A DNA stretch of 64,000 nt from assembly GCF_000176175.1 (NCBI RefSeq), contig NZ_ACZP01000013.1:823695-887694 (forward strand), in the 5' to 3' direction. How positions within the stretch are numbered: position 1 is the first letter of the stretch; every line of letters begins with the position of its first letter. Source of the stretch: Vibrio furnissii CIP 102972. Its GTDB lineage: Bacteria; Pseudomonadota; Gammaproteobacteria; Enterobacterales; Vibrionaceae. Both the position numbers and the translations under genes were made by a program. Shown here piece by piece: positions 56,059 through 64,000 of this stretch. Below the pieces are notes generated by a model. It saw only the letters and a list, made by a program, of their open reading frames with translations. It was not told the origin of the DNA and did not search any database.

Positions 56059-56616
56059 CTATTGATGTTCTTCGCTGAGTAGATCGTCTTTGGCGGCCGC
56101 CAAATATTGCACCATTGACCAGTAGGTCAAAATGGTCGCCACGTAAATCGCAGCGTAACCCAGCCAAACCATCCAGTCGTCGTAGCGCCAAATCAGCACC
56201 CACAATGCAAACATTTGGGTCAAGGTTTTCACTTTACCGATCCAAGACACAGCAACACTGGCGCGTTTGCCAATTTCCGCCATCCACTCGCGCAGTGCAG
56301 AGATGATGATCTCGCGCGCAATCATGGTAACCGCAGGAATGGTGATCCAAATGTTGTGGTAGTACTCAGTAATCAGAATCAGCGCAGTGGCGACCAACAC
56401 TTTATCGGCAACCGGGTCGATAAACGCACCAAAACGCGACGTCTGCCCGAGTTTTCGCGCCAACATCCCATCCAACCAATCGGTGAACCCTGCAACCCAG
56501 AACACCATCGCTGCTGCAAATGGAGCCCAGTGGTAAGGTAAGTAGAAACACACGACAAAGACTGGAATCAGAAAAAGTCGTACTAAAGACAGAATATTGG
56601 GAATGTTAAAACGCAT
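56059..56616 (-). CDS. pgsA: CDP-diacylglycerol--glycerol-3-phosphate 3-phosphatidyltransferase
   Basis: Inner-membrane enzyme making phosphatidylglycerol phosphate, 185 residues with about five helices. CDP-alcohol phosphotransferase motif [20 protein letters not shown] continuing VADKV supplies the metal-binding Asp residues. N-terminus [20 protein letters not shown] is characteristic. Order uvrY-uvrC-pgsA-tRNAs is conserved in gamma-proteobacteria. Located 46 bp downstream of uvrC. Confidence 0.96.
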   Translation of the reverse strand: MRFNIPNILSLVRLFLIPVFVVCFYLPYHWAPFAAAMVFWVAGFTDWLDGMLARKLGQTSRFGAFIDPVADKVLVATALILITEYYHNIWITIPAVTMIAREIIISALREWMAEIGKRASVAVSWIGKVKTLTQMFALWVLIWRYDDWMVWLGYAAIYVATILTYWSMVQYLAAAKDDLLSEEHQ

Positions 56617-56662
56617 ATTTTTAGGCTCTTATCGACTGCGCGTTTATGGTGCGGTATTTTTC

Positions 56663-58492
56663 TTATTGTTTCAATGTTTGATAAATGATTTCTGCTAAAG
56701 AATGACTGATGCCCGGCACTTTGGCGATTTCTTCAACAGTTGCACGTTTGAGCTCTTGCAAACCACCCATGTATTTGAGTAACGCCTGACGACGTTTGGG
56801 TCCAACCCCTTCAATGCCTTCCAGTGCACTGGTGCGACGCGTTTTACCCCTTTTGGCTCGGTGACCAGCAATCGCGTGGTTATGGCTTTCATCACGAATG
56901 TGTTGAATCAAGTGCAGCGCAGGTGCATCACTTGGCAAATGAAATTCATCGCCATCGGTGGTGATCAGCGTTTCCAGACCCGGTTTGCGCGTGACCCCTT
57001 TGGCAATACCAATCAGCCGCGGACGCTTCGGCCAATCTTGCCAACACTGCGTCATGATTTCATGTGCGCGGTTCAACTGCCCTTTGCCGCCATCGATAAA
57101 GATGATGTCTGGAATTTTGTCGACATCTAACTGCTTGCCGTAACGGCGCTCGAGCACTTGCCCCATCGCCGCATAGTCATCACCACCGGTAATGCCCGTG
57201 ATGTTGTAGCGACGATATTCCTGCTTGAGCGGGCCTTCTTGGTTAAACACCACGCATGAGGCGATGGTACTCTCCCCCATGGTGTGCGAAATATCGAAAC
57301 ACTCCATGCGAGTAATGTTGTCGATCCCCAACTCATCTTGCAGCGCTTTGAAACGCTGGTTGATGGTCATCTTATGGTTGATCTTGGTGGTGATCGCCGT
57401 CAGCGCGTTGGTGTTCGACAGCTTCAAATAGCGCCCACGCGTGCCCGTTGGATTGACGTGGAAGGTGACTTTGCGGCCCGCCAATTGCGTTAAGGCATCC
57501 TGCATTGGTTTAGCATCCACCAGCAATCCATCATTCAACAAGATACGGCTTGGCATTGTCCGCGCTTCATTGTGGCTGAGGTAATACTGGCTCAGGAAGC
57601 TCTCAAACACCTCTTCTTGCGACGTGTTGTGTGGAATTTTCGGAAAGTGGCTGCGACTGCCAAGGACTTTGCCCTGACGAATCATCAAAATATGGATACA
57701 GGCAATGCCCTTTTCCTGCGCAAAACCGAGCACGTCCATGTCGTCCATGCTGTCTTCAGACACGAATTGCTGCTCTTGCACTCGGCGAATGGCATGAATC
57801 TGGTCGCGAAACTTCGCCGCATCTTCAAAGCGCAATCCCATGCTGGCTTTTTCCATCTTATCGATGAGGATTTCTAGCACTTGCTTGTCTTTGCCTTGCA
57901 AAAACAGGCGCACGTAGTTCACCAGTTCGGCGTATTCGTCATCAGAAATAATGCTGCTGACACAAGGCCCTGCACAACGGCCAATCTGATACATCAGGCA
58001 CGGGCGTGTTCGGTTGCTGTAAACCGTATCTTCGCATTGACGCACCGGAAAGATCTTCTGAATCAGGTGTAGCGTTTCACGCACCGCCCCGGAATCCGGA
58101 TACGGGCCGAAGTATTCGCCTTTACGTTTCTTGGCACCACGATGCATCGACAGCCTCGGATGACGATGACCGCTGATGAAAATATACGGGTAGGATTTAT
58201 CATCCCGCAGTAGCACGTTGTACTTTGGCAGGTACTGCTTGATGTAGTTGTGCTCAAGGATCAGCGCTTCCGTTTCGGTATGCGTGATCGTCACATCGAT
58301 TTTCTCGATGTGCGTCACCAACGCCCGTGTTTTTTCGCTGTCTATCTTCTTGCGAAAGTAACTGGAAAGACGCTTTTTGAGATCTTTGGCTTTACCGACA
58401 TAAATAACCTCAGCCTCGGCATTGTACATGCGGTACACGCCGGGCTGATTGGTTACTGTTTTCAGAAAGGAGGTCGAATCAAATGAAGACAC
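56663..58492 (-). CDS. uvrC: Excinuclease ABC subunit C
   Basis: Nucleotide excision repair endonuclease, 609 residues. N-terminal GIY-YIG nuclease [23 protein letters not shown] domain ([20 protein letters not shown]), RNase H-like C-terminal nuclease ([16 protein letters not shown], with [11 protein letters not shown] before it) and a helix-hairpin-helix end ([20 protein letters not shown]). GTG start at 58492 directly follows the uvrY stop (TAAGTG), so translation is coupled. Confidence 0.97.
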   Translation of the reverse strand: MSSFDSTSFLKTVTNQPGVYRMYNAEAEVIYVGKAKDLKKRLSSYFRKKIDSEKTRALVTHIEKIDVTITHTETEALILEHNYIKQYLPKYNVLLRDDKSYPYIFISGHRHPRLSMHRGAKKRKGEYFGPYPDSGAVRETLHLIQKIFPVRQCEDTVYSNRTRPCLMYQIGRCAGPCVSSIISDDEYAELVNYVRLFLQGKDKQVLEILIDKMEKASMGLRFEDAAKFRDQIHAIRRVQEQQFVSEDSMDDMDVLGFAQEKGIACIHILMIRQGKVLGSRSHFPKIPHNTSQEEVFESFLSQYYLSHNEARTMPSRILLNDGLLVDAKPMQDALTQLAGRKVTFHVNPTGTRGRYLKLSNTNALTAITTKINHKMTINQRFKALQDELGIDNITRMECFDISHTMGESTIASCVVFNQEGPLKQEYRRYNITGITGGDDYAAMGQVLERRYGKQLDVDKIPDIIFIDGGKGQLNRAHEIMTQCWQDWPKRPRLIGIAKGVTRKPGLETLITTDGDEFHLPSDAPALHLIQHIRDESHNHAIAGHRAKRGKTRRTSALEGIEGVGPKRRQALLKYMGGLQELKRATVEEIAKVPGISHSLAEIIYQTLKQ

Positions 58493-59137
58493 TTATAACT
58501 TCTCAGTGTCGAGCATTCCGTGTCGAATCGCCAAATGCGTCAGTTCCACATCACCACTGATGTCGAGCTTCGCAAATAGTCGATAACGATAACTGTTGAC
58601 CGTCTTCGGACTTAAATTCAATTGTTCCGAAATATCAGTCACTTTCTGTCCTTTGGTGATCATCAGCATGATCTGAAGTTCACGTTCGGACAAATCGGCA
58701 AATGGGTTTTCGGAGGCGGGTGAAAACTGACTTAACGCCATTTGCTGGGCAATTTCCGGAGAAATATAACGTTGACCACTGTGCACCACACGAATGGCGT
58801 TTACCATTTCGTCAGGTGCTGCACCTTTGGTCAAATAGCCCGCGGCTCCGGCTTGCATCACTTTAGTCGGGAACGGGTTCTCTGTATGAACGGTTAAAAC
58901 GATGATCTTGACGTCAGGATTGAAGCGCAGGATCTTCTTTGTGGCTTCTAAGCCACCAATACCCGGCATGTTCATATCCATCAGTACGACGTCAGCATGT
59001 TGGCTACGACACCACTTCACTGCTTCTTCACCGCTATCAGCTTCCCCTGCTACGTTCATTCCACGGACGTCTTCAATAATACGTCGTATCCCTGTGCGAA
59101 CCAGCTCGTGATCATCTACAAGGAAAACACTTATCAA
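58493..59137 (-). CDS. uvrY: Response regulator UvrY/VarA (GacA family)
   Basis: NarL/LuxR-type response regulator, about 214 residues; in Vibrio called VarA, partner of VarS, activating the Csr small RNAs. Receiver domain with acidic pocket DD (8-9), phospho-acceptor Asp54 in VVLMDMNMPG and Lys in GYLTKG. C-terminal LuxR HTH (LSERELQIMLMITKG, LNLSPKTVNSYRYRLF). I choose a TTG start at 59137 (LISVFLVDDHELV) because GGAGA lies seven bases upstream and the family starts M-I-x-V-F-L-V-D-D; an ATG at 59176 would add 13 residues. Confidence 0.93.
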   Translation of the reverse strand: MISVFLVDDHELVRTGIRRIIEDVRGMNVAGEADSGEEAVKWCRSQHADVVLMDMNMPGIGGLEATKKILRFNPDVKIIVLTVHTENPFPTKVMQAGAAGYLTKGAAPDEMVNAIRVVHSGQRYISPEIAQQMALSQFSPASENPFADLSERELQIMLMITKGQKVTDISEQLNLSPKTVNSYRYRLFAKLDISGDVELTHLAIRHGMLDTEKL

Positions 59138-59583
59138 ACTTGTATCTCCACACTTATTAATTGGCTCTGCACCCACTGAGATAGTGGATAGCAGCTTGGC
59201 TGCCTTAGTCTAACTTAAATTCGGAATATTTTCTTACTCTGAATATGTGCTCAAACGCAAAGTTTAGCAAGCACTTATTTTTGCTCACCATCACGGATTG
59301 AGAATCGATTATTAAATCAACAAGTTAAGAATTATATCAAACCGTTTGCGTCATTTTTATCGCCATCATTCAATAGTTTGAACGGGATCCGGTAACGAAT
59401 AAAAATTGACTCATTCTCAGCCACTTGGTGAATATTATTCCGGTTAAAAAGCGCGCCAATATGACGAATTATCATGCTGACAAGGCAGATATTCCTGCCA
59501 TTAATCTCCCCACTTTCAGAATTTTGATATAGTCTCTGCTCAATCAAACAGAATGTTATTAATATCAATACCGGAATAGCGAT
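59138..59583. promoter_or_regulatory. uvrY-polB divergent region with LexA-like box
   Basis: 446 bp with promoters for both genes. CTG-CTCAATCAAA-CAG at 59536-59551 fits the LexA frame CTG-N10-CAG, 33 bp before the polB start and next to a -10-like GATATAGT. polB is an SOS gene in E. coli. An open frame at 59332-59598 on the minus strand has no convincing coding signals. Confidence 0.5.
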
Positions 59584-61947
59584 TTGAGTATTCAGCAAGG
59601 CTTCTTATTAACTCGACAAGCGCGTGATATCCAAGGCCAAACCCAGATTGAACTCTGGCTCGCCACCGACCAAGGCCCCACGCAGTTGATCATTCGTGGT
59701 GAGCAACCGGTGTTCTTTATTCGCCAGCAGGACATCGATGCAGCGCAGGCGATCGCCCAGCAGCATCAGATCACCGTGGAGATTCGCCCGCTGCCACTGA
59801 AATCATTCGACCAAGAACCGCTGGCCGCGTGTTACTGCATTCAAATTCAGCACGCGCAATCTTTGGCCCACCAGTTGGAACAAGCGCAACTGCTGACGCT
59901 GGAAGCAGACATTCGCCTTGCCGATCGCTATTTAATGGAGCGCTTTGTCAAAGGCAGCGTCGAATTTACCGGCCACATCACACCTCATGCCGATTACCGT
60001 CAAGTGCGCCAGGCGAAATGCCGTCAGGGCGATTACCTGCCCGCGCTGAGCGTGGTGTCATTGGATTTGGAATGTTCCGAGAAAGGTATTCTCTACTCCA
60101 TCGGGCTCGACAGCCCGCTCGATAGCCGCGTGATCATGATTGGGGAACCGCAAGAAGCCGACACACCGATTCAATGGGTTGCCGATGAATACGCCCTATT
60201 GCAGGCGCTGATTGAGTGGTTTGAGCGTTTCGATCCCGACGTGATTATCGGCTGGAATGTGATTGATTTTGACTTTCGCTTGCTGCACAAACGCGCTGAA
60301 TGGCACAAGATGAAGCTGATGTTGGGGCGCGCCAAACAACCGAGTTTCTTTCGCAGTGCCAGCCAAACGCAACAAGGCTTCATCACCATTCCCGGTCGCG
60401 TGGTGCTCGATGGCATCGACACGCTGAAAACCGCCACGTATCACTTCCGTTCTTGGTCACTGGAATCGGTGTCGCAAGAATTACTCGGCGAAGGCAAAGA
60501 GATTCACAACGTGCATGACCGAATGGATGAAATCAACCGCATGTACCGTGAAGACAAACCCTCGCTGGCGAAATATAACCTGCAAGATTGCGTGCTGGTG
60601 AATAAGATTTTTACCCAGACGCACCTGTTGGATTTCGCCATTGAGCGCTCGCGCCTGACGGGGGTGGAATTGGACCGCATTGGCGGCTCCGTTGCAGCGT
60701 TCACCAACCTTTACTTGCCCCAGTTACATCGAGCGGGTTACATAGCACCGAATCTGCACTCCGAAGATTGGCTCGCCAGCCCCGGCGGCTATGTGATGGA
60801 TTCCATTCCCGGCTTGTACGACTCGGTGTTGGTCCTAGATTTTAAGAGCCTGTATCCGTCGATTATTCGCTCATTTTTGATTGACCCAATGGGGTTGATT
60901 GAAGGATTACAACAGCCGCTGGGCAACGCACCCGATCAAGCCGTTCCCGGCTTTCGCGGCGGTCAGTTTCACCGCAGCAAACATTTCCTGCCGCAGATGA
61001 TCGAAACCTTGTGGGCGGCGCGCGATGTGGCGAAAAAGAACAATGAAAAAGCGTTCTCGCAGGCAATCAAAATCATCATGAACTCGTTTTACGGCGTGCT
61101 CGGTTCGTCGGGTTGCCGCTTCTTTGATACCCGTTTGGCCTCCAGTATCACCATGCGCGGACACGAAATCATGAAGCAAACCAAGCAACTGATTGAAGCG
61201 CAAGGTTACCAAGTGATTTACGGCGACACCGACTCAACGTTTGTCTCGCTGGGTCGTGAACATGCCCAGCACGATGCCGATGCCATTGGCCAAGGTTTGG
61301 TTCAGCACATCAACCAATGGTGGACGAATCACCTGCAGCAGGAATACGCGTTAACCTCAATTTTGGAGCTTGAATATGAAACTCACTATCGCAAGTTTCT
61401 GATGCCGACCATCCGCGGCGCAGAAACCGGATCGAAGAAGCGCTACGCGGGTTTGATTGGAGAAGGCGACAAAGAACGCATGGTGTTTAAAGGACTCGAA
61501 AGTGCGCGCACCGACTGGACGCCACTGGCACAGCGTTTTCAACACCAACTTTACTGGATGATTTTCCATGGCGAAGCGCCAGATGACTACATTCGTACCA
61601 CGGTGGAAGCGACGCTGGCTGGCGAATACGACAACGAGTTGGTGTATCAAAAACGCCTGCGCCGCAAACTGCACGAATACCAAAAAAATGTGCCGCCGCA
61701 AGTCCGCGCGGCGCGCATGGCCGATGACATTAACGCGCGTCTTGGCCGCCCACTGCAATACCAGAATCGTGGCCTGATTGAGTACTGTATCACCGTGAAT
61801 GGCCCCGAACCGAAAGAGTACATGAACAGCCCGATGGATTATCAACACTACATCGATAAACAGCTCAAACCGGTTGCCGATGCCATTTTACCGTTCATCG
61901 GTCGTCAGTTTGAACAGATCAGCGCGCCTCAGCTCGGCTTGTTCTGA
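59584..61947 (+). CDS. polB: DNA polymerase II
   Basis: Family B polymerase used in SOS repair and replication restart, 787 residues. Exonuclease domain motif VVSLDLECSEKGILYSIGL with Exo II/III further on (IIGWNVIDFDFRLLHKRA; KYNLQDCVLV). Polymerase motifs LDFKSLYPSIIRSF (A), KIIMNSFYGVLGSSGCRFFD (B) and IYGDTDSTFVSLG (C). The start is TTG at 59584; no ATG or GTG near it gives the family N-terminus SIQQGFLLTRQARD. A LexA-like box lies upstream. Confidence 0.95.
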   Translation: MSIQQGFLLTRQARDIQGQTQIELWLATDQGPTQLIIRGEQPVFFIRQQDIDAAQAIAQQHQITVEIRPLPLKSFDQEPLAACYCIQIQHAQSLAHQLEQAQLLTLEADIRLADRYLMERFVKGSVEFTGHITPHADYRQVRQAKCRQGDYLPALSVVSLDLECSEKGILYSIGLDSPLDSRVIMIGEPQEADTPIQWVADEYALLQALIEWFERFDPDVIIGWNVIDFDFRLLHKRAEWHKMKLMLGRAKQPSFFRSASQTQQGFITIPGRVVLDGIDTLKTATYHFRSWSLESVSQELLGEGKEIHNVHDRMDEINRMYREDKPSLAKYNLQDCVLVNKIFTQTHLLDFAIERSRLTGVELDRIGGSVAAFTNLYLPQLHRAGYIAPNLHSEDWLASPGGYVMDSIPGLYDSVLVLDFKSLYPSIIRSFLIDPMGLIEGLQQPLGNAPDQAVPGFRGGQFHRSKHFLPQMIETLWAARDVAKKNNEKAFSQAIKIIMNSFYGVLGSSGCRFFDTRLASSITMRGHEIMKQTKQLIEAQGYQVIYGDTDSTFVSLGREHAQHDADAIGQGLVQHINQWWTNHLQQEYALTSILELEYETHYRKFLMPTIRGAETGSKKRYAGLIGEGDKERMVFKGLESARTDWTPLAQRFQHQLYWMIFHGEAPDDYIRTTVEATLAGEYDNELVYQKRLRRKLHEYQKNVPPQVRAARMADDINARLGRPLQYQNRGLIEYCITVNGPEPKEYMNSPMDYQHYIDKQLKPVADAILPFIGRQFEQISAPQLGLF

Positions 61948-61961
61948 GTAAACCCGCTCGG

Positions 61962-62729
61962 TTAACCGATACGAAATTCTGTTTTCTCGTACTGTTTCAC
62001 CAGCCACGGGCCAAAACTATCGAGCAGGCCAATGACCGAGCGTTTGGGAATGACGCGGCCGCTGAGCAGAATCGTCAGCCGTTCCACGTCTTGTTGTTTT
62101 TCAGGATGGTAACGTAAAAAGTGCGCGCCACACGCCGCCGGATCGTCAAACCACTGCTTGTCGCGATACATGATCAGCGAATAACTGGCCCGCAGCAGCT
62201 TTTTCGCAATCGTCTTTTGTGCCGCGCTCTGCTCGGCCGCATTGCCTGCTTTGGCGATTTTATCGCGGTAGAAGGTTAGCCAGTCGCCCACATCTTGGTT
62301 CCAGTGCTTGGCGATTTCCCAGCTCGGTTCGTAATGACCAAAACATTCAGCCAGATCGTCACCGTAGACACAGACGCAGCAGTGGCGCAACATAAATCCC
62401 CACGAGAAAATGCTGTCGAGCGTCGCGACATCACTCACCAAGGCCGTTTTGACGGACACATCGGTAATAAAAGGAAAGCTTTTTTGAAAACGCCAACGAA
62501 TGGTGTTGAGCAGCGTGGTTTTGTTGTCGTCAAAGCCGCGCTTGGTGATCACCACCACATCGAGGTTAGATTCGCCCGGCCGCGCGGTTTTGCGCGCCAC
62601 GCTGCCATACAAGTAGATACTGTGTAGACGTTCGCCAAGCCCGGCACGCAGAAACTTCACCAAATCGGCAATCGCCGGTTGGTACTCTGGCTGAAAAGGC
62701 TGTTGGGGATCGATCACCGGCAAACTCAT
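61962..62729 (-). CDS. Nucleotidyltransferase-like protein with altered active site
   Basis: A 255-residue soluble protein with an N-terminal nucleotidyltransferase fold: YLYGSVARKTARPGESNLDVVV. The family expects GS-x(9-13)-D-h-D; here the first Asp is Asn (SNLD), which may abolish or alter catalysis. The C-terminal half is helical (KTIAKKLLRASYSLIMYRDK), like HEPN-type partners of such domains. ATG at 62729 chosen; a TTG at 62741 is in frame. The 3' end lies 14 bp from the convergent polB stop. Function unknown. Confidence 0.75.
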   Translation of the reverse strand: MSLPVIDPQQPFQPEYQPAIADLVKFLRAGLGERLHSIYLYGSVARKTARPGESNLDVVVITKRGFDDNKTTLLNTIRWRFQKSFPFITDVSVKTALVSDVATLDSIFSWGFMLRHCCVCVYGDDLAECFGHYEPSWEIAKHWNQDVGDWLTFYRDKIAKAGNAAEQSAAQKTIAKKLLRASYSLIMYRDKQWFDDPAACGAHFLRYHPEKQQDVERLTILLSGRVIPKRSVIGLLDSFGPWLVKQYEKTEFRIG

Positions 62730-62930
62730 GGTCAAAAACAATATCCGTTCATGGGGAGACAGCGTTATGTTCGCCCAAGGCTACCGTTGAATCAATACCT
62801 TGCCGAATCCGTTGCTGAAGAATTACACATTAAGCGAAAGAACAGCGAGTTTAGTCTCATCTCAGATATTCCTTTTCCCCCACTGCTTTAGTTATAATGC
62901 GCCGAATTTAAGAACGAAGGAAATTATTCC

Positions 62931-63497
62931 ATGCCAAAGGCAAGTGAACTGAAAAAAGGTTTTGCGATCGTATCTAACGGCAAAACACTACTGATCAAAG
63001 ATATCGAAGTGACCACTCCAGGTGGCCGTGGTGGTTCTAAAATCTACAAACTGCGTTGTACTGACCTAACCACAGGTGCACGTGTAGATGAGCGCTACAA
63101 ATCGGACGATTTCCTGGATACCGTAGACATGAACAAACGCAACATTTCGTTCTCTTACGTAGACGGTGATGAGTGCATCTTCATGGATAACGAAGATTAC
63201 TCTCAATTCACATTCAAACAAGCTGACATCGAAGACGAGCTGCTGTTCATCACTGAAGAAATTCAAGGTATGCAAGTGGTTCTGGTTGACGGTAAAGCAG
63301 TTGCAATCGAACTGCCATCATCGGTAGAAATGGTGATCGAAGAAACTGACCCATCAATCAAAGGCGCGTCAGCTTCTGCACGTACTAAACCAGCTCGTTT
63401 CGCAACTGGTCTTGTTGTGCAAGTTCCTGAATACATCGCAACGGGTGAACGCGTGATCGTGAACACCACTGAACGTAAATTCATGAGCCGAGCGTAA
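62931..63497 (+). CDS. efpL: Elongation factor P-like protein EfpL (YeiP)
   Basis: EF-P paralogue, 188 residues with three beta-barrel domains, which relieves ribosome stalling. The domain I tip loop is TPGGRGGSKIYKLRC, with Arg where EF-P carries its modified Lys, the hallmark of the YeiP/EfpL group. The C-terminus PEYIATGERVIVNTTERKF is the family OB domain. GAAGGAAATTATTCC precedes the ATG. yciU starts 4 bp after the stop. Confidence 0.95.
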   Translation: MPKASELKKGFAIVSNGKTLLIKDIEVTTPGGRGGSKIYKLRCTDLTTGARVDERYKSDDFLDTVDMNKRNISFSYVDGDECIFMDNEDYSQFTFKQADIEDELLFITEEIQGMQVVLVDGKAVAIELPSSVEMVIEETDPSIKGASASARTKPARFATGLVVQVPEYIATGERVIVNTTERKFMSRA

Positions 63498-63501
63498 TTG
63501 C

Positions 63502-63822
63502 ATGTCTGATTTAATTTCTTACGACGACGCAATCGACGCCGCTTACGATATTTTCCTCGAAATGGCACCCGACAACCTAGAGCCAGCCGACGTGATTCTG
63601 TTCACCGCGCAATTTGATGACCGCGGTGCCGCAGAAATCGTTGAAGTGGGCGATGACTGGGATGAACAGGTTGGTTTTGAAGTCGATAAGGAAGTGTTCA
63701 CGGAAGTACGCATCGGCCTTGTCAACGAAGAGAACGACGTATTAGATGATGTGTTCGCACGAATGCTCATCAGCCGCGACCCGGATCAGAAAGCTTGCCA
63801 CATGATGTGGAAACGCGATTAA
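63502..63822 (+). CDS. yciU: YciU-family (DUF440) dsDNA-mimic protein
   Basis: A 106-residue, highly acidic protein of the HI1450/YciU family, thought to mimic DNA and bind HU or other DNA-binding proteins. Typical segments are SYDDAIDAAYDIFLEMAPDN, LFTAQFDDRGAAE and the C-terminus ACHMMWKRD. It is 4 bp downstream of efpL, so probably co-transcribed, and followed by a terminator. Confidence 0.92.
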   Translation: MSDLISYDDAIDAAYDIFLEMAPDNLEPADVILFTAQFDDRGAAEIVEVGDDWDEQVGFEVDKEVFTEVRIGLVNEENDVLDDVFARMLISRDPDQKACHMMWKRD

Positions 63823-63831
63823 TCTGCTTCA

Positions 63832-63859
63832 AAAACGCCAGCATCACGCTGGCGTTTTC
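63832..63859 (+). terminator. Rho-independent terminator of efpL-yciU
   Basis: AAAAACGCCAGC-ATCAC-GCTGGCGTTTT stem-loop 9 bp after the yciU stop. Confidence 0.88.
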
Positions 63860-63885
63860 ATTTTCGGTCGGTTACTCAACCCAGG

Positions 63886-64000
63886 CTATTCCACCAACTG
63901 GTACGTAATCACATACAGCTCTTCGATGCCCGGGTAAATATCGCTGATCACTTGCTTTAGTTCATCCAGCATCATGTTCTCCTGCTCAGCGTGATATGCC
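63886..64000 (-). CDS. 3' end of an unidentified gene running off the right edge
   Basis: The last 37 codons of a leftward reading frame ending ...[11 protein letters not shown] and TAG at 63888-63886, preceded by acidic, helical sequence ([17 protein letters not shown]). Too short to identify. It is convergent with yciU and shares the terminator region. Confidence 0.6.
   Translation of the reverse strand, partial: AYHAEQENMMLDELKQVISDIYPGIEELYVITYQLVE

Noticed and set aside
59332..59598. 88-codon leftward frame between uvrY and polB
   Set aside because: Overlaps the polB start and its LexA-like box, lacks a ribosome-binding site and has no coding character.

Overview
The window reads as chromosomal DNA of a Vibrio, most likely a V. 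furnissii/V. fluvialis-type species (inferred from gene content and protein sequence; no search was run). From about 22 kb to the right end, the order btuDC, astE, cobCUST, tcyP, sbcB, lrgAB-type genes, cdd, purT, tpm, relV, ihfA, pheTS, bacteriohemerythrin-GGDEF, tRNA cluster, pgsA, uvrC, uvrY/varA, polB, efpL, yciU matches what I remember of V. cholerae chromosome I. The left 22 kb is accessory.

Layout. 0-3.2 kb: a carbohydrate ABC system (binding protein running off the left edge, divergent MalK/UgpC-type ATPase, LacI-type regulator) around a strong CRP-like site. 3.7-7.6 kb: a small unknown gene, a TpsB/ShlB-type outer-membrane transporter paired with an unusual lipoprotein, and a YfbU-family gene. 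8.0-17.0 kb: a compact Tad/Flp pilus operon (flp, tadV, tadE, rcpC, rcpA, tadA, tadB, tadC, tadD, DUF3613-like gene, tadG) with no tadZ or rcpB. 17.1-21.9 kb: a Cys-motif protein, then the most interesting part of the window. This is five overlapping genes, plus one divergent gene, ending in a P1B-type ATPase with an SCA membrane motif and an Arg-rich, Cys-free HMA-like N-terminus. It resembles ferrosome (fez) iron-storage-organelle clusters, and a Fur-like site lies in the divergent promoter region.

22-30 kb: B12 uptake (btuCD), astE and the cobalamin lower-loop assembly operon (flavin reductase-cobT-cobS-cobU-cobC). 30-46 kb: cystine uptake, exonuclease I, LrgA/LrgB-type membrane proteins, pyrimidine and purine salvage (cdd, purT, each with recognisable operators), a CHASE4-PAS-GGDEF-EAL protein, a BdlA-like soluble chemoreceptor, tpm, and the small alarmone synthetase relV. 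46-54 kb: ihfA, pheST, a GNAT enzyme, a LysR regulator, an oxygen/redox-sensing hemerythrin diguanylate cyclase and a PQQ-type aldose dehydrogenase.

54.6-55.8 kb: a leftward tRNA operon (Cys, Gly, Leu, Gly) followed by seven 95-bp tandem repeats built from the tRNA-Gly 3' end plus its terminator, an arrangement like the E. coli tyrT/rtT repeats. 56-64 kb: pgsA, uvrC, uvrY, polB with a LexA-like box, a nucleotidyltransferase-like gene with a changed active-site motif, efpL, yciU and the 3' end of a further gene. No IS element, CRISPR array, rRNA or phage was seen.
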